From Arthrobacter alkaliphilus (lineage in GTDB: Bacteria > Actinomycetota > Actinomycetes > Actinomycetales > Micrococcaceae): a DNA stretch of 64,000 nt. The position numbers and the translations under genes are program-made. The DNA is taken from assembly GCF_021483235.1 (NCBI RefSeq), contig NZ_JAKEEC010000012.1, forward strand, positions 1 through 64,000, written 5' to 3'. The notes beneath the pieces are model-generated. The model was not told the origin of the DNA. It saw only the letters and a program-made list of their open reading frames with translations, and made no database searches. Shown here one piece after another: positions 25,122 through 34,035 of this stretch; position 1 is the first letter of the stretch; each line of letters starts with the position of its first letter.

Positions 25122-26003
25122 GTGGCAACAGCTGCACAATGGATTCAAGGCGCCCGCCCGCGCACCCTGCCGGCCGCGATCGCGCCGGTGCTGATCGGCA
25201 CGGCAGCCGCCTACGAGCTGCAATCCTTCCGGCCCTTGAACGCCATCCTCGCAGCCGTCGTGGCGCTGCTGCTGCAGATCGGCGTCAACTACGCCAACGA
25301 CTACTCGGACGGCATCCGTGGCACGGACGAGGACCGTGTTGGTCCGCTCAGGCTGGTCGGCTCCGGCGCGGCTCGCCCTGACCACGTCAAGTGGGCTGCA
25401 TTCGGCGCATTCGGCCTGGCCATGATTTTCGGCCTGATCCTGGTGGTCATTACCCAGGCATGGTGGCTGATCCTGGTGGGCATCGGCTGCGTCCTGGCCG
25501 CCTGGGGGTACACCGGCGGCAAGAACCCTTACGGCTACATGGGTCTGGGCGACCTCTTCGTCTTCGTCTTCTTCGGCCTCGTCGCAACGCTGGGCACCAC
25601 CTACACGCAGGCCGGGCAGGTGAGCCTTCCGGCCGTTATCGGTGCGATCGGCACGGGATTGATCGCCACCGCGCTCCTGATGGCCAACAATGTGCGCGAC
25701 ATCCCGACGGACGCCGCCGCTGGCAAACGGACCCTGGCGGTGCGGCTGGGCGACCGCCACGCCCGCGAGAGCTACGTCTTGATGCTTGCCGTCGCGATCC
25801 TCCTGGTAGTGGTGCTGGCGCCCGCCAAGCCGTGGATGCTGATAGTGCTGCTGCTGATCCCCGCTTGCCTCATGCCGGCCTGGCTTATGGTCAACGGCCG
25901 GAAGCGCAAGAGCCTCATCCCGGTCCTCAAGCAAACAGGAATGATCAACCTCGGCTACAGCTTGCTGTTCTCGCTAGGCCTCATCCTGACCCACGGCTTC
26001 TAA
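25122..26003 (+). CDS. menA: 1,4-dihydroxy-2-naphthoate polyprenyltransferase
   Basis: 293-residue UbiA-family membrane enzyme with eight or nine hydrophobic segments. The Asp-rich motif NYANDYSDGIRGTDEDR binds the prenyl diphosphate and NNVRDIPTDAAAGKRTLAVR is the second one. It attaches the polyprenyl tail in menaquinone synthesis. GTG start with ACGAGGT upstream. Followed by repeat array 3. Confidence 0.95.
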   Translation: MATAAQWIQGARPRTLPAAIAPVLIGTAAAYELQSFRPLNAILAAVVALLLQIGVNYANDYSDGIRGTDEDRVGPLRLVGSGAARPDHVKWAAFGAFGLAMIFGLILVVITQAWWLILVGIGCVLAAWGYTGGKNPYGYMGLGDLFVFVFFGLVATLGTTYTQAGQVSLPAVIGAIGTGLIATALLMANNVRDIPTDAAAGKRTLAVRLGDRHARESYVLMLAVAILLVVVLAPAKPWMLIVLLLIPACLMPAWLMVNGRKRKSLIPVLKQTGMINLGYSLLFSLGLILTHGF

Positions 26004-26004
26004 G

Positions 26005-26428
26005 CCTCACTCACATCCGGGGGCCCTTCGCCCGACGCTCTCTCACATCCGGGGGCCCTTCGCCCGACGCTCTCTCACATCCGGGGGCCCTTCGCCCGAC
26101 GCTCTCTCACATCCGGGCCGGTTTCCCCCGACCCCTGCTCACATCCGGGCCGGTTGTCCGACGGAAACCCCAGATATGTGACCGGACGTCCGCGGGAAAC
26201 CCGTTATAAGTGACCGGTCGTCCGCGGGAGACGCGGTTTAGGTGACCGGGCGTCCTTCCCCGGCCCTCGCTCGCTCACATCCAGGCCGGTTTCCCCCGAC
26301 CCTCACTCACATCCAGGCCGGTTTCCCCCGACGCTCGCTCACATGATGTGACCGGGCGTCCAAGGGGGACCCCACATGATGTGACCGGGCGTCCGCGGGA
26401 AACCCGTTATAAGTGACCGGGCGTCCTT
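26005..26428. repeat. Intergenic repeat array 3 (about 13 units, both orientations)
   Basis: Fills the whole gap between convergent menA and the DUF4229 gene. Units with CTCACATCC..GGTTTCCCCCGACG follow menA; units with GTGACCGGGCGTCCGCGGGAAACCC precede the DUF4229 stop. They are the same element in opposite orientations, and at 26341-26353 two meet as TCACATGATGTGA. Three 30-bp units at 26008-26097 are identical. No gene is visible here. Confidence 0.85.
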
Positions 26429-26737
26429 CTAGGATTCCTTGGGGCGTCGGTCGTTCTCGACCCTCACCGTGGGGTTTTCGTCGACCATTCGGTCCTCGAT
26501 GGAGGCGTCCTCGATCTCCAATGCGGAGCGGATGGGCTTGGCCCGCCCGGAGAAACGTTCGCGCATGGCGGCAGTGGCGGCGTCGCGCTGCTTCTGGAAG
26601 AACAGGTAACTAATGGCGAAAGCGATGAGGCCGGCGAATATCGCTGCCAGCACCAACCCTGTCTGCAGGAGGGCGAAGAGGACGAAGAGCGGAAGGAAGA
26701 TCGCCAGGCGGATCAGGGAGTATTTGAGGAAAGCCAC
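26429..26737 (-). CDS. DUF4229 membrane protein
   Basis: 102 residues. Two hydrophobic segments at about 7-26 and 28-46 are followed by a charged tail (KQRDAATAAMRERF). This is the DUF4229 pattern found near menA in many actinobacteria; function unknown. The stop codon directly abuts the last repeat of array 3. Confidence 0.82.
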   Translation of the reverse strand: MAFLKYSLIRLAIFLPLFVLFALLQTGLVLAAIFAGLIAFAISYLFFQKQRDAATAAMRERFSGRAKPIRSALEIEDASIEDRMVDENPTVRVENDRRPKES

Positions 26738-26818
26738 GCATCAAGTTTACCCTCGCAGCCTGATTGCGCCCTGATCGTGCAGCTTTCGCCGAACCCGACG
26801 ACGACTAGACTTGACGGT

Positions 26819-27196
26819 ATGCTTCGCGTTGCTGCCGCTGTCGTTGTCCTCCTCGTGTTCGTCTACGGGCTGGTAGATGTCATCCGCACCGACCGCCGCG
26901 ATACCCGGGGAATTTCCAAACCCGCGTGGATTGTCGTCATGATCCTGTTGCCGGTCCTCGGCGCCGTTCTCTGGTTCCTGATTGGCCGTCCGTACAAGTT
27001 CCGGGCCGCCCCTCAGCCCGCGAGCCACTCCGTTGCCCCCGACGACGACCCCGACTTTCTCCGCAATCTGGAGGTCCGCCGCCGCAACCAGGCCGAGGCC
27101 GAGCGGCTGAAGAAACTCAAGGCCGAACTTGAGGCCAAGGAACGCAAGCTCAAGGGCGAATCCAAGGCCGACGACACCGGCGACAGCACCAGCTGA
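26819..27196 (+). CDS. PLDc_N-domain membrane protein
   Basis: 125 residues. An N-terminal hydrophobic segment (3-20), a second at about 40-60 (WIVVMILLPVLGAVLWFLIGRP), then a charged coiled-coil-like tail rich in Glu and Lys. The ISKPAWIVVMILLPVLG pattern is that of phospholipase D nuclease N-terminal (PLDc_N) proteins. It lacks any catalytic domain. Divergent from the DUF4229 gene. Confidence 0.82.
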   Translation: MLRVAAAVVVLLVFVYGLVDVIRTDRRDTRGISKPAWIVVMILLPVLGAVLWFLIGRPYKFRAAPQPASHSVAPDDDPDFLRNLEVRRRNQAEAERLKKLKAELEAKERKLKGESKADDTGDSTS

Positions 27197-27214
27197 CAGG
27201 CTCTACCGAATCTT

Positions 27215-27299
27215 CCTGACCCCTTTTGAAACGCGAACGACGGCGACACGCCCGCAAGTGCGGAGTGTCGCCGTCGTGGTTTGGTCAAAAAGGGTCAGG
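27215..27299. terminator. Nested terminator hairpin between PLDc_N and ccsB genes
   Basis: An inner stem CGACGGCGACAC (27238-27249) / GTGTCGCCGTCG (27265-27276) sits within an outer pair CCTGACCC (27215-27222) / GGGTCAGG (27292-27299). It lies between convergent genes and should work in both directions. Confidence 0.8.
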
Positions 27300-27326
27300 A
27301 CGGTCAGGCGCCCCTCCCGAGCAGAC

Positions 27327-28388
27327 TTACGAGAGCCCCGAGTAAGAGTGCAGGCCGTTGAAGAACACATTGACCACCGTGAAGTTGAAGATCACGCACA
27401 GGTATCCCGCGATCGACAACCAGGCGGCGCGGGTTCCCGTCCAACCGCGGGTGGCGCGCGCGTGCAGGTAGCCGGCGTAGACCACCCAAATCACGAACGT
27501 CCAGACTTCCTTGGTGTCCCAGCCCCAGAAGCGGCCCCAGGCCTTTTCCGCCCAGATGGCGCCGAACATGAGGGTGAAGGTCCAGCCCACGAATCCCACC
27601 GTGTTGATGCGGTAGGACAGGTTTTCGAGGCTCAACGCATTCGGTACCAGCCGCAGGAAGCCCAGTTTGTCCACACCGCCGGCCGCCAGGGTCTTCTGCC
27701 GGTGCGATTGCAGCAGCTGCAGCGCCGACATGGCGAACGTCAGGGTGAACAGCGAGGCGGACATCACGGCGATGGAGACATGGATGACCAGCCAGTAGCT
27801 TTGGAGCGCCGGAACCAAGTGGCCCACAGGGGTCCAGTACGTAACCGACGCGGCCACCATCATGATCACCGCGAGGCCCAGCACGAACGTGCCAAGGAAG
27901 CGCAGGTCGCGGCGGATGAGCGAGAGCAGGAAGACTGCAACCACCAGGAACGCGCCGGTGGTCAGGAACTCGTACATGTTGCCCCACGGCACGCGGCCTG
28001 CGCCGATCGCGCGGGTGACGACTCCGGCGCCGTGCACTGCCACGCCGATGATCGCGACTGCCACGGCCACGCGGGCGGGAATGCGGCGCTCGGCGGCGTA
28101 CTTCATGTCACCGCCGGCGGTCTGGTTGACGGAGGTGACCGCCGACGTCGGCCGCTCGGTCCTGCCGGCAGGACCGCCGACGTCGTTTCCACCGGCACGC
28201 CCGACGGCGACCGGAACCTTGGCCTCGGCTGGCACCGAAGAGGCCGCCTTCAGGTCCACTGCCTTCAGCATTTTGCTGCTCTTGGCGAGGTCCCACGCGA
28301 AAGCGATGAACGCCACCGTGTAGGTGCCGGCCGCGAGCAGCATGAAAAGCTCGCTGTATTGGCCCATGGTTTCGTTGATGGGGAACAT
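27327..28388 (-). CDS. ccsB: Cytochrome c biogenesis protein CcsB/CcsA (ResC)
   Basis: 353 residues, multi-pass membrane protein of the System II haem ligation complex. WGWDTKEVWTFVIWVVYAGYLHAR is the tryptophan-rich haem-handling region. A hydrophilic insert rich in Ala, Gly and Pro lies at about 45-100. The ATG at 28388 overlaps the resB stop (TAATG), so it is translationally coupled. Last gene of the five-gene cytochrome c operon. Confidence 0.92.
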   Translation of the reverse strand: MFPINETMGQYSELFMLLAAGTYTVAFIAFAWDLAKSSKMLKAVDLKAASSVPAEAKVPVAVGRAGGNDVGGPAGRTERPTSAVTSVNQTAGGDMKYAAERRIPARVAVAVAIIGVAVHGAGVVTRAIGAGRVPWGNMYEFLTTGAFLVVAVFLLSLIRRDLRFLGTFVLGLAVIMMVAASVTYWTPVGHLVPALQSYWLVIHVSIAVMSASLFTLTFAMSALQLLQSHRQKTLAAGGVDKLGFLRLVPNALSLENLSYRINTVGFVGWTFTLMFGAIWAEKAWGRFWGWDTKEVWTFVIWVVYAGYLHARATRGWTGTRAAWLSIAGYLCVIFNFTVVNVFFNGLHSYSGLS

Positions 28389-30052
28389 TACTGGTCCTTC
28401 GAGGTTGGGGAAGAAACGGTGTCGGTGGACGGCTCTTTGGAGAGCTGCCATTCTCGTTGCAGCAGTTCGCGGATCGCGGCAGCTTCGCCGGCCAGCCGGT
28501 GGTCCTCTCCGCGGGCGAGGAGGCCGTACTCCACCATTGTGCGCCCGTCGTCGTGGGTTCCGGTGCGGACCCAGACACGACGGCGGTTCAGGTAGAGGGA
28601 AAGAATCAGTCCGGCGACCGCCAGCAAGGCGAACACGAGCGCGGTGGCCTGGCCCGGATTGTGGTGGATGTCGACGCCGACGTACTTCTTGACGCCGTCA
28701 AAGGTGATGCTGCCCTTGCCGTTCGGAAGCTTGTAGGTGCCACCGGGGGCGAGCGCGATGGCCTTGTCCGCCATGCCGCGGCCATTGAGCGGGGTCAGCT
28801 TGGCGACGTCGAGCTCGAAGACGTTCTGCGGGGCACCCTTGTTCAAGCCGAGGTCGCCGTAGTACGAGTTGAGGTTCAACTGCGGGTTGAAGAGCGAGGG
28901 ATCGCCGCTGTAGGCGACGCCCTTGTCCGTCTGCATTGCCGTGGGCAGGAAGAACCCTGCGAAGCCGAGCTGATCGGGCTTGGCGTCGGGAACCTTGATG
29001 ACCACGGACGAGTAGTAGTTGTCACCTTGCAGCTTGGCCACGACAGGTCCCTGCATCGCGACGTTGCCGGCGCCGTCCCGGACGGTGACCACCGGGGCGT
29101 ATCCGTTGCCCGTCAGGTAAATGCTGGTGTCGCCGAGGGACACCGGATCGTTGACCTTGAGGACCTGTTTCTTGGCAGGAGCGTCCGGCGTTTCCTTGGT
29201 GGTGACGTCCGCCGAGAAGTCGATGGGCTGGCCGAAGTGGGCCGGGGATTCGCGGTCGAACTGGACGTCGAACTTGTTCAGCTGGATCGAGTACGGCTGC
29301 AGCCAGCTGCTCTGGAAGTTGGTGCCGGGGCTGAACTGGTCGTAGCCCACCAAGGTGTTCACGAAGGTGTCGCCTTCCACCAGGATGCGCTGGCCGCTGT
29401 AGCCAAAGAGTCCGCCGACGGCCACCGAAATCAGCACTCCGATCAGCGAAGCGTGGAACACGAGGTTTCCCACTTCCTTGAGGAAACCGCGCTCGGCACC
29501 CAAGGAAGGCATGGCGGCGTCGACGTCGCGCACCTCCACGCGGTAGCCGCGCTTCTTCAGCACCGCGGCGGCGTCGGAGATAGCCTTCGACGCCGGGATC
29601 CCGGCGTCGGCGGGCAGCACAAAGGTGCCGTACTCCGGGAGGCGCGAAAGACGCTTCGGAGTCCGCGGCGGCTGGGAGCGCACTGCCTTGTAGTGGGCGA
29701 TGGCTCGCGGCGTGACACAGCCGATCAGGGAGATGAACAGCAAGATGTAGATCGCCGAGAACCAAGCCGAGGAGTACACGTCATAGAGCTGTACGGAGTC
29801 CAGGAGCTTGCCGTAGTCCGGGTGGTCGCTGATGTACTGCGTCACGATCGCAGGGTTCGCGGGACGCTGCGGGAACAACGAGCCCGGAACGGCCGCGACG
29901 GCCAGGAGCAGCAGCAGGAACAGCGCCGTACGCATGCTGGTCAGCTGGGTCCAGGCCCAGCGCAGCATGCCTACGATGCCCAGGACGGGCAGTGCCGCCT
30001 CGGCTTTGGCGGACTTTTTGGACTTCTCTTTACCTGGCACGGACTCGCTCAT
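28388..30052 (-). CDS. resB: Cytochrome c biogenesis protein ResB
   Basis: 554 residues. Hydrophobic segments near 35-55 and 90-110, a large extracytoplasmic domain and a C-terminal membrane segment match ResB; WTQLTSMRTALFLLLLLAVAA and PGSLFPQR are family features. It works with CcsB to deliver haem to apocytochrome c outside the membrane. Start ATG at 30052 overlaps the ccdA stop as ATGA. Confidence 0.93.
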   Translation of the reverse strand: MSESVPGKEKSKKSAKAEAALPVLGIVGMLRWAWTQLTSMRTALFLLLLLAVAAVPGSLFPQRPANPAIVTQYISDHPDYGKLLDSVQLYDVYSSAWFSAIYILLFISLIGCVTPRAIAHYKAVRSQPPRTPKRLSRLPEYGTFVLPADAGIPASKAISDAAAVLKKRGYRVEVRDVDAAMPSLGAERGFLKEVGNLVFHASLIGVLISVAVGGLFGYSGQRILVEGDTFVNTLVGYDQFSPGTNFQSSWLQPYSIQLNKFDVQFDRESPAHFGQPIDFSADVTTKETPDAPAKKQVLKVNDPVSLGDTSIYLTGNGYAPVVTVRDGAGNVAMQGPVVAKLQGDNYYSSVVIKVPDAKPDQLGFAGFFLPTAMQTDKGVAYSGDPSLFNPQLNLNSYYGDLGLNKGAPQNVFELDVAKLTPLNGRGMADKAIALAPGGTYKLPNGKGSITFDGVKKYVGVDIHHNPGQATALVFALLAVAGLILSLYLNRRRVWVRTGTHDDGRTMVEYGLLARGEDHRLAGEAAAIRELLQREWQLSKEPSTDTVSSPTSKDQ

Positions 30053-30807
30053 CAGATCGGCAACTTCACATCGGTTTGGAACCAGTACTGCAGCCCGGTA
30101 ACCCAGGCGCTCCACACTCCGGTGGCCATCAGGATTCCCAAGAGGATCAGGATGCCCCCGCCCAGCCGCTGGATCGCGAGGCGATGCCTGCGGAAGAAGG
30201 ACATCACACCCATCCCGCGGCGGACCGCGAGGGCGATCAGCAGGAAGGGGATGCCAAGGCCAAGGCTGTAGATGAACGCCAGGAGGGCCCCCTTGGCAGC
30301 GGACGATCCCCCCGAAAGGCTCAGCAATTGGACCGCGGAATAGGTGGGGCCAATACAGGGAGCCCAGCCGAGTCCGAACGTGATGCCCAACAAAGGAGCA
30401 CCCCACAGCCCGGCCGGGGGCTTGGCATGGATTTTCGCGTCACGCTGCAACCACCCGAACCCGCCAAGGAAGACGACGCCCATGACGATCACCAGCACGC
30501 CCAGCAATTGCGTGATCCACGCGTTCTGCGGGCCGGTGATGAGAGTCCCCAACTGCCCGAACGCGCCGCCGAGCAGGACAAAGATGGCAGAGAATCCGAG
30601 GACGAACAGGCCGATTCCCGCGAGCATGCGCCCGCGCTTTTGCTTCTGGAGGTCGACGCCGCTCAGCCCGGTCACGTAGCCAAGGTAGCCAGGTACCAGC
30701 GGCAGCACGCATGGCGACAGGAAGGACACGAGTCCGGCCAGCAGAGCCACGGGAATGGCCAGCAGCAAGGAACCGCTCAGGATGGTTTCGGCGAAAGGGC
30801 TGTTCAC
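30052..30807 (-). CDS. ccdA: Cytochrome c biogenesis protein CcdA
   Basis: 251 residues with six hydrophobic segments. FLSPCVLPLVPGYLGYVTG carries the first redox Cys and GWAPCIGPTYSAV the second, the DsbD/CcdA pair that moves electrons across the membrane to keep apocytochrome cysteines reduced. Coupled to resB and 14 bp after the thioredoxin-like gene. Confidence 0.94.
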   Translation of the reverse strand: MNSPFAETILSGSLLLAIPVALLAGLVSFLSPCVLPLVPGYLGYVTGLSGVDLQKQKRGRMLAGIGLFVLGFSAIFVLLGGAFGQLGTLITGPQNAWITQLLGVLVIVMGVVFLGGFGWLQRDAKIHAKPPAGLWGAPLLGITFGLGWAPCIGPTYSAVQLLSLSGGSSAAKGALLAFIYSLGLGIPFLLIALAVRRGMGVMSFFRRHRLAIQRLGGGILILLGILMATGVWSAWVTGLQYWFQTDVKLPI

Positions 30808-30821
30808 GCTGTCCGGGCCAC

Positions 30822-31478
30822 CTACTCGGCAACCGCGGTGGTGATGAGGGCCTTGAGGGTGCTCTTCTCGATCTCGCCGAGGACGCGCGAAGCAACTCTG
30901 CCTTGCTTGTCGAGGACAAGCGTAGTGGGCACCGCGCCCGGGGGAACGATGCCGGAGACGGACAGCAGCACAGCGCCGTCCTTGTCGTTGAAGCTGGGGT
31001 ACGTGAGCTTGAATGTCTGGTCGAACGCATCGGCCGTAGCCTTCTCGTCCCGGAGGTTCACGCCGTAGAACTGGACACCTTTGCTCTTGAACTCCTGGTG
31101 CAGTTCCTCAAGGATCGGCGCTTCAACCCGGCACGGCGCGCACGCGGCGAACCAGAAGTTAAGGACGGTTACTTTGCCCAGGAGGTCCTGCGGCGTCACC
31201 GCGGTTCCGTCAAACAACGTGCCCTTGATCCCGACGGCGGCCTTGCGGTCCGCTGCGGCGAACTCGGTCACCGAGCCGTCGCCGGCGACGTAGTTCTTGT
31301 TATCGCCGGCTTTGGCTTGCTTGGCCAGGGCGTCTTCCTGCGCGCAGGCGGACAGGCCCATCGTCAAGGCAGTAAGGGCTACTCCCCCGGCTGCAAGGAA
31401 GCTACGGCGGGAGGCCAGGGCTGCGTTGATCTTCAGGCCGCTGGCCCTGCGGCTAGTGGTGTTCCCGTCCATTGTCAT
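30822..31478 (-). CDS. TlpA/ResA-type thioredoxin-like lipoprotein
   Basis: 218 residues. A twin-Arg-containing N-terminus and a hydrophobic stretch end in the lipobox LSAC (Cys45), so it is probably a lipoprotein on the outer face. The thioredoxin fold follows with the active site ACAPC (Cys113, Cys116) after LNFWFA. It likely receives electrons from CcdA and reduces haem-binding cysteines. Its ATG at 31478 overlaps the stop of the phosphatase gene; ATG at 31472 is an alternative. Confidence 0.9.
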   Translation of the reverse strand: MTMDGNTTSRRASGLKINAALASRRSFLAAGGVALTALTMGLSACAQEDALAKQAKAGDNKNYVAGDGSVTEFAAADRKAAVGIKGTLFDGTAVTPQDLLGKVTVLNFWFAACAPCRVEAPILEELHQEFKSKGVQFYGVNLRDEKATADAFDQTFKLTYPSFNDKDGAVLLSVSGIVPPGAVPTTLVLDKQGRVASRVLGEIEKSTLKALITTAVAE

Positions 31479-32137
31479 GCTCCGGACGTCTTCGCGGCAC
31501 CGGGCAGCAGCACCGCGGCGGGTTCGCTGTAGTCCACCCGGGCAACCTTGCCGTCGTCGAACACCAAGGAAGTCAGGGACGCCAGCGTGCACTCGCGTTG
31601 GCGCGGATCATGCCACAGCGGCCTGCCCTCCGCGCTGCGGCGCGTCGCATAGATGGGAAGCTGGTGGCTGACGAGGATGGCTTCGGCGCCGTCGCCGCCA
31701 AGTTCGATTGCCTTCAGCCGGGCGTCCTCGACGGCGGCACGCATCCGGGCGACCTGCTCGCGGTAAGGCTCGCCCCAAGACGGACGCAACGGATTGCGGT
31801 ACTCGAGCCAATGCTTGGGCTTGATGAATTCGGCGGTATTGGCTTTGAGCCCTTCAAAGTGGTTCTCCGCCTCGATGATCCGCGGTTCCGTGTGGACCTC
31901 GAGGTCCAACGCCTGGGAAGTGGGAAGGGCGGTTTCCTGCGCGCGGGTCAACGGTGAGGAGGCAAGGTAGACAATGTTCGCCCCCTGCGCGACGCGGGAA
32001 GCGAAGTGGTCGGCAAGCATCTTGGCCATTTCGCGGCCGCGTTCGGAGAGGTGGAATTCGGGCAGCCTGCCGTACAGAATGCCGTCGGGATTGTAGACCT
32101 CGCCATGGCGGAGCAGATGGACAGTTGCTTGGGGCAT
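31475..32137 (-). CDS. Histidine phosphatase (phosphoglycerate mutase-like)
   Basis: 220 residues. N-terminal LLRHGEV supplies the catalytic RHG motif (His11), SSPLTRAQETA the second Arg and LVSHQLPI the second His. These features indicate a phosphatase; a mutase role is not supported. It is the first gene of the cytochrome c operon, an arrangement I recall from Mycobacterium as well. Substrate unknown. Confidence 0.9.
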   Translation of the reverse strand: MPQATVHLLRHGEVYNPDGILYGRLPEFHLSERGREMAKMLADHFASRVAQGANIVYLASSPLTRAQETALPTSQALDLEVHTEPRIIEAENHFEGLKANTAEFIKPKHWLEYRNPLRPSWGEPYREQVARMRAAVEDARLKAIELGGDGAEAILVSHQLPIYATRRSAEGRPLWHDPRQRECTLASLTSLVFDDGKVARVDYSEPAAVLLPGAAKTSGA

Positions 32138-32250
32138 GTTTACCAGTTTCTCAAAGAAGGCGGGCGATCTGAAATCTTCTACGTTTCGTAGAACTGAAAC
32201 TTTCCTCGAAATGTTCCCCGCAGGTGGAATAAAAGATGCGTTTGCATGTT

Positions 32251-32299
32251 TATACTGGACGCAAGGTTCGGTTGACACTTCAACTAAGTGTGGCCGAAC
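32251..32299 (+). promoter_or_regulatory. YceI upstream region: -10 box and two-part inverted repeat
   Basis: TATACT (32251-32256) is a good -10. Downstream, GTTCGG (32266-32271) pairs with CCGAAC (32294-32299) and ACACTT (32275-32280) with AAGTGT (32286-32291), a nested inverted repeat in the presumed 5' leader. It could be an operator or an RNA stem. Confidence 0.45.
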
Positions 32300-32340
32300 G
32301 ACCGATGAAGCTACGATCACACCTTCCTAAGGAGAACCCC

Positions 32341-32889
32341 ATGACACTTCCCGCAAACGTCGTCACCGGAGTCTGGACCCTCGACAACTCCCACAGCGAA
32401 ATCGGCTTCACCGTCCGCCACGCAGGCATCAGCAAGGTCCGCGGCCAGTTCACCGAGGCAGAGGCCACCCTTGAACTCGGCAGCAGCCTGACTGACGCCA
32501 AGGTCACGGCGACCATCCAGGCCGCCAGCTTCGACTCGGGCGACGCCAACCGCGACGGCCACGTCAAGGGCGAGGACTTCTTCGACGTGGAGAAGTTCCC
32601 GGAGATCACGTTTGTCTCCCGGCACGTCAAGGCCAACGGCGACAGTTTCGACGTCGTGGGCGATCTGACCATCAAGGGCGTCACCAAAGAGGTGACCATC
32701 GAGACCGAGTTCAACGGCATGGCCGTTGACCCGTTCGGCAACACCCGCGCAGGCGTTTCCGGGGAGACCACCATCAGCCGCAAGGACTTCGGCCTGACCT
32801 GGAACGCAGTCCTCGAGGCCGGGGGCGTCCTGGTTAGCGACAAGGTTGTCATCAACCTGGAACTGGCTTTCATCGCACCTTCCGCCTAA
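32341..32889 (+). CDS. YceI family protein
   Basis: 182 residues, lipocalin-like beta-barrel that binds polyisoprenoids in studied relatives. TGVWTLDNSHSEIGFTVRHAGISKVRGQF at the N-terminus and VVGDLTIKGVTKEVT are family hallmarks. No signal peptide, so cytoplasmic, as is usual for the actinobacterial branch. AAGGAG precedes the ATG, and a strong terminator follows. Confidence 0.94.
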   Translation: MTLPANVVTGVWTLDNSHSEIGFTVRHAGISKVRGQFTEAEATLELGSSLTDAKVTATIQAASFDSGDANRDGHVKGEDFFDVEKFPEITFVSRHVKANGDSFDVVGDLTIKGVTKEVTIETEFNGMAVDPFGNTRAGVSGETTISRKDFGLTWNAVLEAGGVLVSDKVVINLELAFIAPSA

Positions 32890-32910
32890 TCCCGGGTTTC
32901 CCGACTGAAC

Positions 32911-32958
32911 GGCGCCTCCGGGGCTGCATCACGTGTGCAGCCCCGGAGGCGCCGTTTT
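32911..32958 (+). terminator. Strong rho-independent terminator after the YceI gene
   Basis: An 18-bp perfect stem, GGCGCCTCCGGGGCTGCA (32911-32928) and its complement (32936-32953), is followed by GTTTTTG. Confidence 0.93.
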
Positions 32959-33097
32959 TGCTCGCGGTGTCACCGTTTCGCCCGCGCCGTTTTGCCGCGG
33001 TATCAGCCGCCCATTCTTCGCCGAAAAGCCGATACTTACCGGCAAATTAGCCAAGAATTTCCTATGAATCCTTAAACCTCAGGTCTAAAGTGATGCC

Positions 33098-33793
33098 ATG
33101 AGTAACCCAAACGAAGCTCCTGAGCCTCAGCAGCCCGGAGCCCAACCACAGCAGCCCGGCAATGTCCCTCCTGCGGGTTACCAACCTCCGCAGGAATACC
33201 AAGCACCTCCTTCCTACCAAGCGCCCCCCGCCTACCAGCAACCCGCCCCCGGATACCAGCAGCCCTCCCCCGGATACCAGCAGCAAGGCCAGGCTGGGCA
33301 CGGCGAAGGATTCCGCTTCGAGATGCCGACCGACGGTCCGAAGAACTTCAACGATGTCCTGCCCCAGGGCGGTTTTTCCGGCATGTTCAAGGTCACCGGC
33401 ATGCCGACGGAGCTGAAGGTCTCCTACTGGATCTGGCTCATTGGTGGACTCCTGGGCGCCTTGGGTGCCCTGCTCGGCCTCTTTGGCTCCATTGTGCTGT
33501 TCACGCTCGCGCCGGATGTCGCCGTCGTCGTCCTCCTTCTGGTACTGATAGCGCTGGTTGTGGCGGCCGCCCAAATCGTCTTCGCCATGAAGATGAAGGA
33601 GGGCATGGAGTGGGCCCGCCTCGCGCTGACCGTCATCGCCGCAATTTCCCTGATCCTCTCGATCGTCGGCGGAGCGATGGCAAGAGGACAGGGCAGCAAC
33701 TGGTTCGGCTTCGTCATCAGCCTGGTCGCAACGGTCCTGATGTGGCTGCCCAATTCGCAGGCTTGGTTCAAGTCCGCGAGGGGCGCCGTCTAG
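33098..33793 (+). CDS. Membrane protein with Pro/Gln/Tyr-rich N-terminus
   Basis: 231 residues. Residues 1-70 are low complexity with YQxPP and PGYQQP motifs; four hydrophobic segments follow (about 112-134, 140-165, 172-195, 205-222). No named function. Many actinobacteria carry such proteins with a disordered cytoplasmic head and four-helix membrane part. The gene at 34036 has the same architecture, so the two may be divergent paralogues. Confidence 0.8.
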   Translation: MSNPNEAPEPQQPGAQPQQPGNVPPAGYQPPQEYQAPPSYQAPPAYQQPAPGYQQPSPGYQQQGQAGHGEGFRFEMPTDGPKNFNDVLPQGGFSGMFKVTGMPTELKVSYWIWLIGGLLGALGALLGLFGSIVLFTLAPDVAVVVLLLVLIALVVAAAQIVFAMKMKEGMEWARLALTVIAAISLILSIVGGAMARGQGSNWFGFVISLVATVLMWLPNSQAWFKSARGAV

Positions 33794-33823
33794 CCACCCC
33801 GTTCCACACCGGAATCTCAAGCT

Positions 33824-33862
33824 GAAGGCCGCGGCCGGTCCTTGAAGGACACCGCGGCCTTC
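33824..33862 (+). terminator. Terminator hairpin after the Pro/Gln-rich membrane protein gene
   Basis: GAAGGCCGCGG (33824-33834) pairs exactly with CCGCGGCCTTC (33852-33862), with GTCCTTGAAGGAC as an inner stem and CGTTTGT after it. The rest of the 242-bp gap to the next gene shows nothing further. Confidence 0.82.
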
Positions 33863-34035
33863 CGTTTGTCCGTAGACGATTCATGGGAGATCCGCCGAGG
33901 CCCGTCGGGCGAGAATTCTTGCCGGGAATCATCACCAGCGCAGTGCCGCCGGGGTACGGTGGACTTAAGCCGAGCTGGGGGCAGGGCATGTTGCACCCGG
34001 CAGCCATATCCGCAGTCGACACGCAAAGGAATGCC

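Noticed and set aside
33883-34035. N-terminal extension of the YGQ-repeat protein
   Set aside because: Open frame but no usable ribosome-binding site; AAAGGA sits directly before the ATG at 34036.
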